Origin: an uncultured Flavobacteriales bacterium
GTDB taxonomy: Bacteria > Bacteroidota > Bacteroidia > Flavobacteriales > Flavobacteriaceae
Direction of reading: 5' to 3'
Length of the DNA: 64,000 bases
NCBI GenBank assembly: GCA_913063255.1
Contig: CAJXYJ010000003.1
Span: 1-64,000 of the forward strand
The notes under the pieces: model-generated
The model's database searches: none
The model's input: the letters and a program-made list of their open reading frames with translations, nothing else
Told to the model about the DNA's origin: nothing
Shown: in pieces, positions 31,080-39,205 of the stretch
How positions within the stretch are numbered: the stretch's first letter is position 1
Layout: each line of letters begins with the position of its first letter
Program-made: the position numbers and the translations under genes

Positions 31080-33233
31080 TTACTCCCCAGTAACAGGTAA
31101 ATAATTTTTTCTTAAAAAGGCTTTAAAGCGATCTTCATTGCGATAAGGATCAAATTCTTTTTCGTTAATAGCTAATATTATAAAACGGACCCCTCCTATA
31201 TTTTCCAAATTATAATACATGGAGTCTCGATCTCCTAAAATGGCATGAATTCGGGCTTTTGTAGGATAAAATTCACCTTGATTTTGCGTTCCCCAAGGGT
31301 GCCTTTTATTCATGCTATCCACCTTTTTTCTGTCATCAAGTTGCGCATAGGTGATTGTCTTTTCTAAATACTGATTTGTAAAGAGACTGTCCTTTAATAC
31401 TTCATGCGCTTTTTGATACTCTTCTTTATGGTAGTAAAAATGCCATAATTGGTTTAATTGTGACCTTTCATTAACGTTCGATCTAAAATTTTCAGATTGC
31501 ATTAATTTTTTACCCTCCTTGTAACTTTTACCTTCTACTAATCTAGAAATATAGGTACTTAGAAATAAAGTATTTAATGAATCTATTTCAAAGGATTTTT
31601 TGAAATAAGTAATAGCAGTAGTGTCATCATTTAAAATATTATCATATACTATTCCTAGAATATAGAATAACAAAGCATTTTTTGGTTCCTTTTTAATTTC
31701 CGTTTTTAATAAAGGAATCAAGCTAGTCCAATCCTTATTTTTAAGGGCAATTATAATATATTTATAATAAGTATTAATTTCATTATTTTGCAAATATGCT
31801 GTCTTTTTATGGTGTTCTTCCGCTTCTTTTAGTTTGTTATTAATGGTTAATGATACTAGTAAATTACGGCTTGTAACACTGGATAACGGATCTAACTGAA
31901 AGGCAATCCTATATTGTTCCAAAGATTTTTTGAAATCGGGATTTGGCTTGTAACGAAAATAAACTCCCAAGTTTATTCTGGATTGGGCAATATTCGGATT
32001 AATAGAAATGGTCTTTTGATAATATTCTCTAGCTTTATCCCAGTCTACATAACATAAAAGATCTCCTTTCACCATCCATGCTTTGAAATTATTAGAATCG
32101 ATCTGCAAGGCCTTATTTGCATAATATGCCGCTTTATCTCTAGCCTCAAAAGGATCAATTGTAAAAACATGATATGCTGACAATAAAATATAAGAAAAAG
32201 CTATTTCTGCGTAAGCCTCATCGAAAGTAGAATCTAAGGCGATGGCTTGTTTGTTGATTTCAATATTTAATTTTAGATCTTTTAATCTTCTGCTGCCATT
32301 GACCAAACGCCCTTTTAAGTGCAGGCTATAGGCTTCCATATTCTCAGTTGGATACTTCTCAAGGGCAACTACTTCCTGAGGGTTTAAGGTAATCTTCAGT
32401 TGTTTCATTACTTCTTGGGCCACATTATTTTGAATGGTAATTACATTATCGAAATTTTCATTGTACTCTTTAGACCATACATGCTCATCATTGGAGTCTA
32501 TTAACTGTGCAATGATCTTGATCTTATCCTCAAATAAGGTAACGCTCCCTTCTAGAATATAAGAAACCCCCAGTTCTTTTGCAATTTCAGGAATTTGCTT
32601 GTCGGTATCTCGATAGGTGGAAGAAGAAGTAAAAGATATTACAGATAAATCCTTCATTTGTGATAAGGAGTGTATTATATTATCGGAAACCCCATCAGAA
32701 AACCACTGTGTATCATCTGGACTCAAATCCTTAAAAGGTAGCACTGCAATTGAATTTGATAGTTTGGTGTCTTTGGAGAACATTTTGTCGTTTAGAAAAT
32801 AACCGATCACAACAACCAACACTAAGGATAAAATATAAAGTGCCTTTTTTTCGGTGAAATTAGTTTTTGGCTGTTTTGCAGTTTTTTTAGCGGCCAATTC
32901 ACTCAATGTAAAACTTTGAGTTTTATATTCACCAGGCGTTATACCATAATATTTAACGAATTTTTTGTTAAAATAGGAAGGACTACCAAACCCCACTTGA
33001 TAGGAGATCTCAGCTATAGTAAGATCGGTATTTTTGATCAATTTGGCGGCTTTTTCCAGTCTTAGTTCTCTAATATACTGGTTGACCGATTTGCCTGTAA
33101 TGGATTTTACTTTCCGCAAGGTTTGAGAATAACTTAAACCTAAATTAGAAGCGAGTTTACGTACTCCGAATTTTTCATCGGATATATTGCTCATAACAAT
33201 GGCACGTACCTGATCTATAAACTTTTGACTCAT
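31080..33233 (-). CDS. AraC-type HTH / TM / TolB-like / TPR regulator (paralogue of 20214-22373)
   Basis: EISYQVGFGSPSYFNKKFVKYYGITPGEYK; SIAVLPFKDLSPDDTQWFSDGVSDNI; TPRs. Confidence 0.9.
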   Translation of the reverse strand: MSQKFIDQVRAIVMSNISDEKFGVRKLASNLGLSYSQTLRKVKSITGKSVNQYIRELRLEKAAKLIKNTDLTIAEISYQVGFGSPSYFNKKFVKYYGITPGEYKTQSFTLSELAAKKTAKQPKTNFTEKKALYILSLVLVVVIGYFLNDKMFSKDTKLSNSIAVLPFKDLSPDDTQWFSDGVSDNIIHSLSQMKDLSVISFTSSSTYRDTDKQIPEIAKELGVSYILEGSVTLFEDKIKIIAQLIDSNDEHVWSKEYNENFDNVITIQNNVAQEVMKQLKITLNPQEVVALEKYPTENMEAYSLHLKGRLVNGSRRLKDLKLNIEINKQAIALDSTFDEAYAEIAFSYILLSAYHVFTIDPFEARDKAAYYANKALQIDSNNFKAWMVKGDLLCYVDWDKAREYYQKTISINPNIAQSRINLGVYFRYKPNPDFKKSLEQYRIAFQLDPLSSVTSRNLLVSLTINNKLKEAEEHHKKTAYLQNNEINTYYKYIIIALKNKDWTSLIPLLKTEIKKEPKNALLFYILGIVYDNILNDDTTAITYFKKSFEIDSLNTLFLSTYISRLVEGKSYKEGKKLMQSENFRSNVNERSQLNQLWHFYYHKEEYQKAHEVLKDSLFTNQYLEKTITYAQLDDRKKVDSMNKRHPWGTQNQGEFYPTKARIHAILGDRDSMYYNLENIGGVRFIILAINEKEFDPYRNEDRFKAFLRKNYLPVTGE

Positions 33234-33317
33234 AAGAATTAAAAATTTAACTCCTCTAAGTTAGGGTTTTTATAATAAAGACAATTAAGCCGTATTTTTA
33301 TGTTATCATAGAATAGA

Positions 33318-33354
33318 TTACTCTAGCCAACCATCCCGATCCAAACTTCGATAC
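33318..33354 (-). pseudogene. Short duplicate of the comM 3' terminus
   Basis: Encodes [39 protein letters not shown] identical to the intact gene end. Confidence 0.85.
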
Positions 33355-33380
33355 AATTCCGAAAAAAACAGGAAGCACTC

Positions 33381-33420
33381 AGTGCCCTGAGTTCCTGACG
33401 CAGGAAGGAGTATCGAAGGG
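33381..33420. repeat. Short interspersed repeat between duplicated comM ends
   Basis: AGTGCCCTGAGTTCCTGACGCAGGAAGGAGTATCGAAGGG. Confidence 0.6.
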
Positions 33421-33431
33421 TACGCAAAAGA

Positions 33432-34133
33432 CTACCCCAACCAACCATCCCGATCCAAACTTCGATACTGTATGGCTTCTGAAATATGATTGCCAGTAAT
33501 ATTTTCTGAAGCTTCTAAATCGGCAATCGTGCGTGATACTTTTAAAATGCGATCGTATGCTCTGGCTGAAAGATTTAATCGTTCCATAGCCGTTTTTAAA
33601 AGTTGCAAAGATGCAGCATCCAACTTACAAAAGGCTCGAATTTGCTTTACGCCCATTTGAGCATTATAATGAACTGTTTCTGAATCTGAAAATCGTCCCG
33701 ATTGCAATTTTCTGGCTTTGGTGACCCGTTCTCTAATAACAGTACTTAGCTCTCCCCTACGCTCGTCACTTAACTTCTCAAAAGGAACTGGAGTGACTTC
33801 TATATGAATGTCAATACGATCTAATAAAGGCCCTGAAACTTTTCCTAAATACCGTTGCATTTCTTGAGGTGATGAGGTCATTGGCGAATCGGGATCGTTA
33901 AAATAACCACTGGGGCTGGGGTTCATACTTGCAACCAACATAAAACTGGAAGGATAGGTCACTGTAAATTTTGCTCTAGATATAGTAACCTCTCTATCTT
34001 CTAAGGGTTGCCGCATTACTTCGAGTACTCCTCTTTTAAACTCTGGTAATTCGTCTAAAAACAAAACACCATTATGAGATAAGGAAATCTCTCCGGGTTG
34101 TGGATAAGCACCGCCTCCCACAAGTGCTACGTC
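33432..34133 (-). pseudogene. comM: comM/yifB 3' half, disrupted by the element
   Basis: ALVGGGAYPQPGEISLSHNGVLFLDELPEF...; continues the 5' half at 40955-41794. Confidence 0.95.
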
Positions 34134-34153
34134 TGTGACTATTGATAATGTGT
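34129..34153. other. attL junction
   Basis: ctacgTCtgtgactattgATAATGTGT; comM homology ends at the TC core. Confidence 0.75.
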
Positions 34154-34281
34154 CCTACATTAAATATTGATTGATGTGATTTTATTAAAACATAAATAAT
34201 ATTTTACTATTTATAATGATTATAAATTATAAGTATTGATTGTCAGTCACTTACAGGTGTCACAATTAATAACAAAAAGAT

Positions 34282-34329
34282 AGGGTAACTCGTTTTAATT
34301 ACAGTTGAATGTGTTACTGCAATTACCCT
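34282..34329. other. Long imperfect inverted repeat, candidate origin/nick region of the Rep-like gene
   Basis: AGGGTAA(bulge)TTACAGT ... ACTGCAATTACCCT, just upstream of the HUH-like ORF. Confidence 0.4.
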
Positions 34330-34359
34330 TGGTGTATCTAATAATTAACAATAGAAAAT

Positions 34360-34734
34360 ATGAACAAAATAGGAATTGAATACGGCAAATGGTTAGGTCA
34401 AATGGATTGGAATTATTTAGCAACCATAAGACCTCATTACTCAATATCACCAATAGCAAGTGACAGAATGATGAGAAGTTTAATTAAATACCAAAATATT
34501 GATAGGATATTCTATGCATTAGAAAAAGATAGGAATTGCAATATGAACCACGTTCACTTGATGCTTAAAACAAACAATGATTTAGATGGGGATAACCTTG
34601 CTAAACAGTTACACCTTAATCCTAAAGCAGTAGGATATTTCGATGAGGTTAATTCTCCTGAAGCAATAAGTTTCTATTGTACAAAGAACATAACTAAATC
34701 ACATTCACATTATGACCTACTAACAAGCTATTAA
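34360..34734 (+). CDS. Small HUH/Rep-like endonuclease candidate
   Basis: WNYLATIRP (motif I-like), NHVHLML (HUH), YCTKNITK (YxxK). Confidence 0.6.
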   Translation: MNKIGIEYGKWLGQMDWNYLATIRPHYSISPIASDRMMRSLIKYQNIDRIFYALEKDRNCNMNHVHLMLKTNNDLDGDNLAKQLHLNPKAVGYFDEVNSPEAISFYCTKNITKSHSHYDLLTSY

Positions 34735-34785
34735 TTTAATTATATAACCCAATGAAAACCGAATAACAAACGAAATTAAAACGAT

Positions 34786-35088
34786 ATGGCACGATTTGAA
34801 AAAGGAAATAGCAAAGGTGGTAGAACTAAAGGTAGTAAGAATAAAAACACGCAAGCAATACGAGATGCTTATCAGTTACTTATTGAAGAAGCATTGCCAA
34901 AGCTAAAAGAAGATTTAAACTCGTTAGACCCAAAAGAACGGTTAAGAATGATAATAGATTTGAGTGGTTATGTTATACCAAAACTGAAAGCTATAGAAAG
35001 CACGTTTGCTGGAAAAGAAGACATAACTATTGACTTTAACGACGGCAAAGAAGTTATAAATATATTACCAGTAGAATGGGTAGAATAA
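34786..35088 (+). CDS. DUF5681-like protein
   Basis: FEKGNSKGGRTKGSKNKNTQAIRDAYQLL. Confidence 0.65.
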   Translation: MARFEKGNSKGGRTKGSKNKNTQAIRDAYQLLIEEALPKLKEDLNSLDPKERLRMIIDLSGYVIPKLKAIESTFAGKEDITIDFNDGKEVINILPVEWVE

Positions 35089-35117
35089 TACGTTTAACAA
35101 ACACGAATTAAACAGAA

Positions 35118-35435
35118 ATGGGATTTGAAAAAGGAAATTCATTAGGAGGTAGAACCAAAGGGGCTAATGACAAAACTAATATTGAAGTACGCAAATTATT
35201 TACTTTGATATTAGAAGCTAATGTCGACCAGATACAAGAAGATTTAGAAATGATAAAGAAACCTGAAACGAGAATTAAACTATTGCTTGACTTAGCTAAA
35301 TTTTGCCTTCCTACTCTTAAATCGGTAGAAGCTACGTATGAGGGTAAAGATGTTAATATTATAAATTTAGGTAATGGTGTAAACCCTGAAATAACACCCG
35401 TATCAATAAACTTCACACATAGAGCAGATGAGTAA
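35118..35435 (+). CDS. DUF5681-like protein, tandem paralogue
   Basis: FEKGNSLGGRTKGANDKTNIEVRKLFTLI. Confidence 0.65.
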   Translation: MGFEKGNSLGGRTKGANDKTNIEVRKLFTLILEANVDQIQEDLEMIKKPETRIKLLLDLAKFCLPTLKSVEATYEGKDVNIINLGNGVNPEITPVSINFTHRADE

Positions 35436-35706
35436 AGAAATAAAAAATATTGAAGATCTATATAAATTTATTTTAGATAATGATTTAACTCCTGACGAAA
35501 CAAGAGAATTATTACAAACCACGCTAAGAATATGGATAAGTGGTGAGTATGAAAAAGAAACCTTAGTGGATATGTTAAGAGCGTTTTTAAATAAATATCC
35601 TGTAAGAGATGAAACCAGACCTTTGTTTTTAGATGTAGATATTGATAAGGTTAAATTAACAGACTTTGGATATAAATCACTAATTAAAAAAGAAGTTAAA
35701 TCTTAA
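35428..35706 (+). CDS. Hypothetical protein, 92 aa
   Basis: ORF overlapping the previous CDS by 8 bp. Confidence 0.6.
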   Translation: MSKEIKNIEDLYKFILDNDLTPDETRELLQTTLRIWISGEYEKETLVDMLRAFLNKYPVRDETRPLFLDVDIDKVKLTDFGYKSLIKKEVKS

Positions 35707-35716
35707 TATTTATAAT

Positions 35717-35824
35717 ATGAAGAGATTAAATACTACAGATAAAATAATGCTTATTATGTTTATACTTGGAATAGTATTTTACATAATTATATATACTTTG
35801 GAAACACTCTTTTTTAAAAATTAG
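35717..35824 (+). CDS. Putative 35-aa single-TM microprotein
   Basis: MKRLNTTDKIMLIMFILGIVFYIIIYTLETLFFKN, not in the supplied track. Confidence 0.35.
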   Translation: MKRLNTTDKIMLIMFILGIVFYIIIYTLETLFFKN

Positions 35825-36076
35825 GGTTTTTCTTATTGAAACTTAGGGTTTTCCCTTTTTAATTTATGAATAGTAATAATACCTTAGTAAAATATTTAAT
35901 CGATTTGGAGATTTCGATTTATAATATTTCTAACTACCCAATTAACAAGAAAGTCATTATTAATTTAATGGCTTTTTTTTGAGTTTTCCGTAAATTATAA
36001 TTGATAAGTGTATTTAATTTTGACCTGACATTTATCATATTGAAACAGAAACAATTAAACTAATTTTAACACCCCT

Positions 36077-36091
36077 TGACATTACCTGTCA
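36077..36091. promoter_or_regulatory. Inverted repeat, candidate operator
   Basis: TGACA-TTACC-TGTCA upstream of a TAATTTTG -7 box (36115-36122); related TGACATTTATCATATT at about 36026. Confidence 0.35.
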
Positions 36092-36151
36092 TATTATAAA
36101 ACTAAAGCATCTCTTAATTTTGCATTATTAATTAATTTAAAACCAAAGATT

Positions 36152-36331
36152 ATGAATAAAAAATCATTAGATATATCTGAAATGACAGATAGAGAACTTC
36201 AAGAATCCATTGCAAAAAATCTTAGAATTGTAACTCAAAAAAGCAAAAGCACTAATGGGTGGTTAACTTTTATAGGATTAATGTTTGTTTTAAGCATTAT
36301 AGCAAGTATATTTTTAATTTCTCAAGCGTAA
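36152..36331 (+). CDS. Putative 59-aa single-TM protein
   Basis: MNKKSLDISEMTDRELQESIAKNLRIVTQKSKSTNGWLTFIGLMFVLSIIASIFLISQA, not in the supplied track. Confidence 0.6.
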   Translation: MNKKSLDISEMTDRELQESIAKNLRIVTQKSKSTNGWLTFIGLMFVLSIIASIFLISQA

Positions 36332-36334
36332 GCT

Positions 36335-36775
36335 ATGAAAAGATTATTGATAGTATTAATAGCAGTCTTAGGATTTGCGTCCTGTGAAAATATAGAGTCA
36401 AGCCCTTATGAATTTTCAATAAATGCAAAAAATGGTGCAGATGAAAAGAAAGAAGTGAAATTTAATGTCACCCCATTTATTGTAGATAGTCTGAAAATTA
36501 GTAAAACTACCTTAATAAGAATGGCAAGTGATGCAGCACGTTATGCTGATTGGAATGTAAAGAATAAACTTACCTATGATTTTAATGAAAATGAGCTTGT
36601 AGGTAATATGATTTTTTTAAATGATGATAATATCACGATATCTATTAAAGGGAAAGCGTCTAATTCGTATGGTGTTCCTGGAGAAATTACATCTTTTATT
36701 TATTTTGATATTGAAACTAAAGAAATGATTACAGACGAAAACCAATTTCCAAAAGTTGATTCACATGAACTATAA
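36335..36775 (+). CDS. Hypothetical lipoprotein
   Basis: LIAVLGFASCEN lipobox. Confidence 0.7.
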   Translation: MKRLLIVLIAVLGFASCENIESSPYEFSINAKNGADEKKEVKFNVTPFIVDSLKISKTTLIRMASDAARYADWNVKNKLTYDFNENELVGNMIFLNDDNITISIKGKASNSYGVPGEITSFIYFDIETKEMITDENQFPKVDSHEL

Positions 36776-37116
36776 TGCGTTGTTTATTTTTTTAAATACA
36801 ACCTCTAATTATTAACTGGTAACTCTATAGGTAATAACTCTAAAATTATAGTTGGTTTACTTCCATACGAGTATCAAAGGTTTGCTTTTCTGTTAGATGC
36901 TATTATGCTGAATTAAATATAATAATTATATATTAGTGGTGGAAAATACTAACTCCCAAAATTAAATTTACTCCCACTTTAATTTATTTGATATGGGTTT
37001 TGTATTGTTTTTTTTACAAAATTGATAAAGTCATCAAAAGGTACGATTATCCCGATACAGAAATCGACAAAAGTTACCTTTAGTAATGGTATAACAAGTT
37101 AGGCATAATTAAAAAA

Positions 37117-37554
37117 ATGGAATACAAACCTTTACATCAGGCAGGATTCAAAGATATTTCTGAGAGCGAACTTAGAGATATATTTGTTACACCATTTGAA
37201 GAGCCAACAAGAAGAGAATATTTAATGACACGATTTGAAGCTCTTCTTGATAGATTTAAAGAAGCTGGAATATCTTCAGAAGTTTGGATTGATGGTTCTT
37301 ATTCAACTGAAAAACCCGAGCCAGGAGATATTGATATGATATTTTTTATTGATGGTATTGAAGCAAATAAATTGGATGCAGATAAAAAAAGGATATTAGC
37401 TGAATTAAATGATAGAAATATATCCTCAATTAGATACAATTGTGATATTTTTATTGTTCCAAACCATGACGTTAACGGAAGAAGTTATTGGAGAGGATGG
37501 TTTGGGTTTTCTAGAGATGAAGAACCTAAAGGCATAATCCGATTAAGCATTTAA
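37117..37554 (+). CDS. Pol-beta-fold nucleotidyltransferase (DUF6932-like)
   Basis: GSYSTEKPEPGDIDMIFF plus YNCDIFIV: GS...DxD and a third Asp. Confidence 0.75.
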   Translation: MEYKPLHQAGFKDISESELRDIFVTPFEEPTRREYLMTRFEALLDRFKEAGISSEVWIDGSYSTEKPEPGDIDMIFFIDGIEANKLDADKKRILAELNDRNISSIRYNCDIFIVPNHDVNGRSYWRGWFGFSRDEEPKGIIRLSI

Positions 37555-37555
37555 T

Positions 37556-38485
37556 ATGAATTTAATAGGAAGAGTTAGTCGAAATATAGAACAGCTAAAG
37601 GAACTAATAAGTTCTGTAAGTGCTGATATTGCAAAAGATCCTGATGATTTTTCGCTTAGTTTAAAATATAATTCCTTAAAAAATCAATTAGAAGATTTAC
37701 AACATCAGTTATATCAAGAAAACCTAAAACGTGAAAAAGAAATTATACAAATTAGATTAATTGGAAGTACTGCGAATTTTGGAACTTTGCCTTTAGATTT
37801 TGTTAGTGGCATTACATATAATTTTTCTAAATCCTTACATAGTACTTCAAGATATTTGCAATTTGGAAAAAAAGGAGGAAAAAAAAATGAAAAAATTATA
37901 AAAGAAACTATTGACTTAAGATTAGAAAATATAGGTAGAGGTTCTACAATATTTTATATCTCTGGTAAAACTTCCCCTAATCTTTTTGGAGAAAGTATTT
38001 TACAAAATAGCTTAGAGAATACTTTTGATTTATTTAATTCCCAAACACCTGATGATGTTACAGAGAACATATCAAATGTTGGAGGGAATAGTTTGAAATT
38101 TATTTCCAAATTTTTAAAAGAACTAACCAATGATGATTTAGAATGTGATTTAAAATGGAATAGTCCTGATGACAGAGAATTTATTTGGAAAGGGGAAAAA
38201 GAAAATATTTTAAGTTTATATAACACCATTAATAAAATGGAAATTTCAGAACCTGTAGAAATTGAATTCGAAGGAGAGTTAATTACTATTAGTGCAAAAG
38301 GGAAATTTGAAATATTTACACTTGACAAAAAACTATTATATGGAAATTTTTCAACCGATTTATTAAAAAAAATGGAAGAATTTCATATTCGAGATTATTG
38401 CAAAGGAACAATTTCTAAGACTATAATTTACAACCCATTAACGGATAAAGAGAAAATTGAATATAACTTGATATCAATAGAATAA
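37556..38485 (+). CDS. Unknown 309-aa partner protein
   Basis: Starts 1 nt after the NTase stop codon; N-terminal coiled-coil-like region; no recognised domain. Confidence 0.75.
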   Translation: MNLIGRVSRNIEQLKELISSVSADIAKDPDDFSLSLKYNSLKNQLEDLQHQLYQENLKREKEIIQIRLIGSTANFGTLPLDFVSGITYNFSKSLHSTSRYLQFGKKGGKKNEKIIKETIDLRLENIGRGSTIFYISGKTSPNLFGESILQNSLENTFDLFNSQTPDDVTENISNVGGNSLKFISKFLKELTNDDLECDLKWNSPDDREFIWKGEKENILSLYNTINKMEISEPVEIEFEGELITISAKGKFEIFTLDKKLLYGNFSTDLLKKMEEFHIRDYCKGTISKTIIYNPLTDKEKIEYNLISIE

Positions 38486-38563
38486 AACTATGTACAACTT
38501 TTAAAGTATACCCATAAACAATACACTAAAACCACCCTATTTTATTGAATAGTAAGTGTATTA

Positions 38564-38595
38564 TTTGCACACGTTAAAAATGGTACATATATTTG
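38564..38595 (+). promoter_or_regulatory. Bacteroidetes promoter of the small serine recombinase
   Basis: TTTG-N20-TATATTTG, consistent with -33 TTTG / -7 TAnnTTTG. Confidence 0.65.
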
Positions 38596-38599
38596 CAAT

Positions 38600-39205
38600 A
38601 TGAAAACTATAAAATACATAAGGGTATCCACAACAGAACAAAACATTGAAAGGCAAGAAACATCCGCTAACACGCTTATTGATAAGTGTAGTGGCTCTAT
38701 ATCGTTTAAAGAGCGTAAGAGCGGCTCAAAACTGCTTAAAATGGCTAATAACGATGAGGTTAATACTATTAAAGTTCACAGTATTGACAGACTTGGAAGG
38801 AATACACTTGATATACTAAATACGATCCAAACACTTACAGATTTAGGTGTTAATGTGGTTAGCGAGAAAGAAGGATTATCTACTCTAATCGATGGCAAAG
38901 TAAACCCTACAAGCAAACTAATAATAAACATATTAGCAACCTTATCAGAGTTTGAACTCAATATGATTAAAGAAAGACAACGTGAGGGAATTGCTAATGC
39001 AAAAGCTAAAGGAGTTTATTCATCTAATGGAGGTAATAAGCAAAATGAAACCGCTAAAGAGTTTCTATCCAAAAGTAAGAACGCTAAATGCTTAAAGGAA
39101 CTAAGGAACGGAAATAGTATAAGGCGTTCAGCATCTATCGGGGGTGTATCTAATACAACCGCTCAAAAGATTAAGAAACTAATGCTAGAAAATACTAACC
39201 TCTAA
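38600..39205 (+). CDS. Small serine recombinase (resolvase/invertase)
   Basis: YIRVSTTEQNIERQ; IDRLGRNTLDILNTIQTL; SEFELNMIKERQREGIANAKAKG. Confidence 0.95.
   Translation: MKTIKYIRVSTTEQNIERQETSANTLIDKCSGSISFKERKSGSKLLKMANNDEVNTIKVHSIDRLGRNTLDILNTIQTLTDLGVNVVSEKEGLSTLIDGKVNPTSKLIINILATLSEFELNMIKERQREGIANAKAKGVYSSNGGNKQNETAKEFLSKSKNAKCLKELRNGNSIRRSASIGGVSNTTAQKIKKLMLENTNL

Noticed and set aside
35866-35982. 38-aa ORF MNSNNTLVKYLIDLEISIYN...
   Set aside because: Its 3' end coincides with a probable hairpin plus T-run (AAGTCATTATTAATTTAATGGCTTTTTTTT); more likely a terminator than a coding region
37085-37105. TAACAAGTTAGGC resembling an integron attC core site upstream of the NTase
   Set aside because: GTTAGGC fits GTTRRRY, but no matching RYYYAAC partner, no paired arms and no IntI; the neighbouring recombinases are serine type
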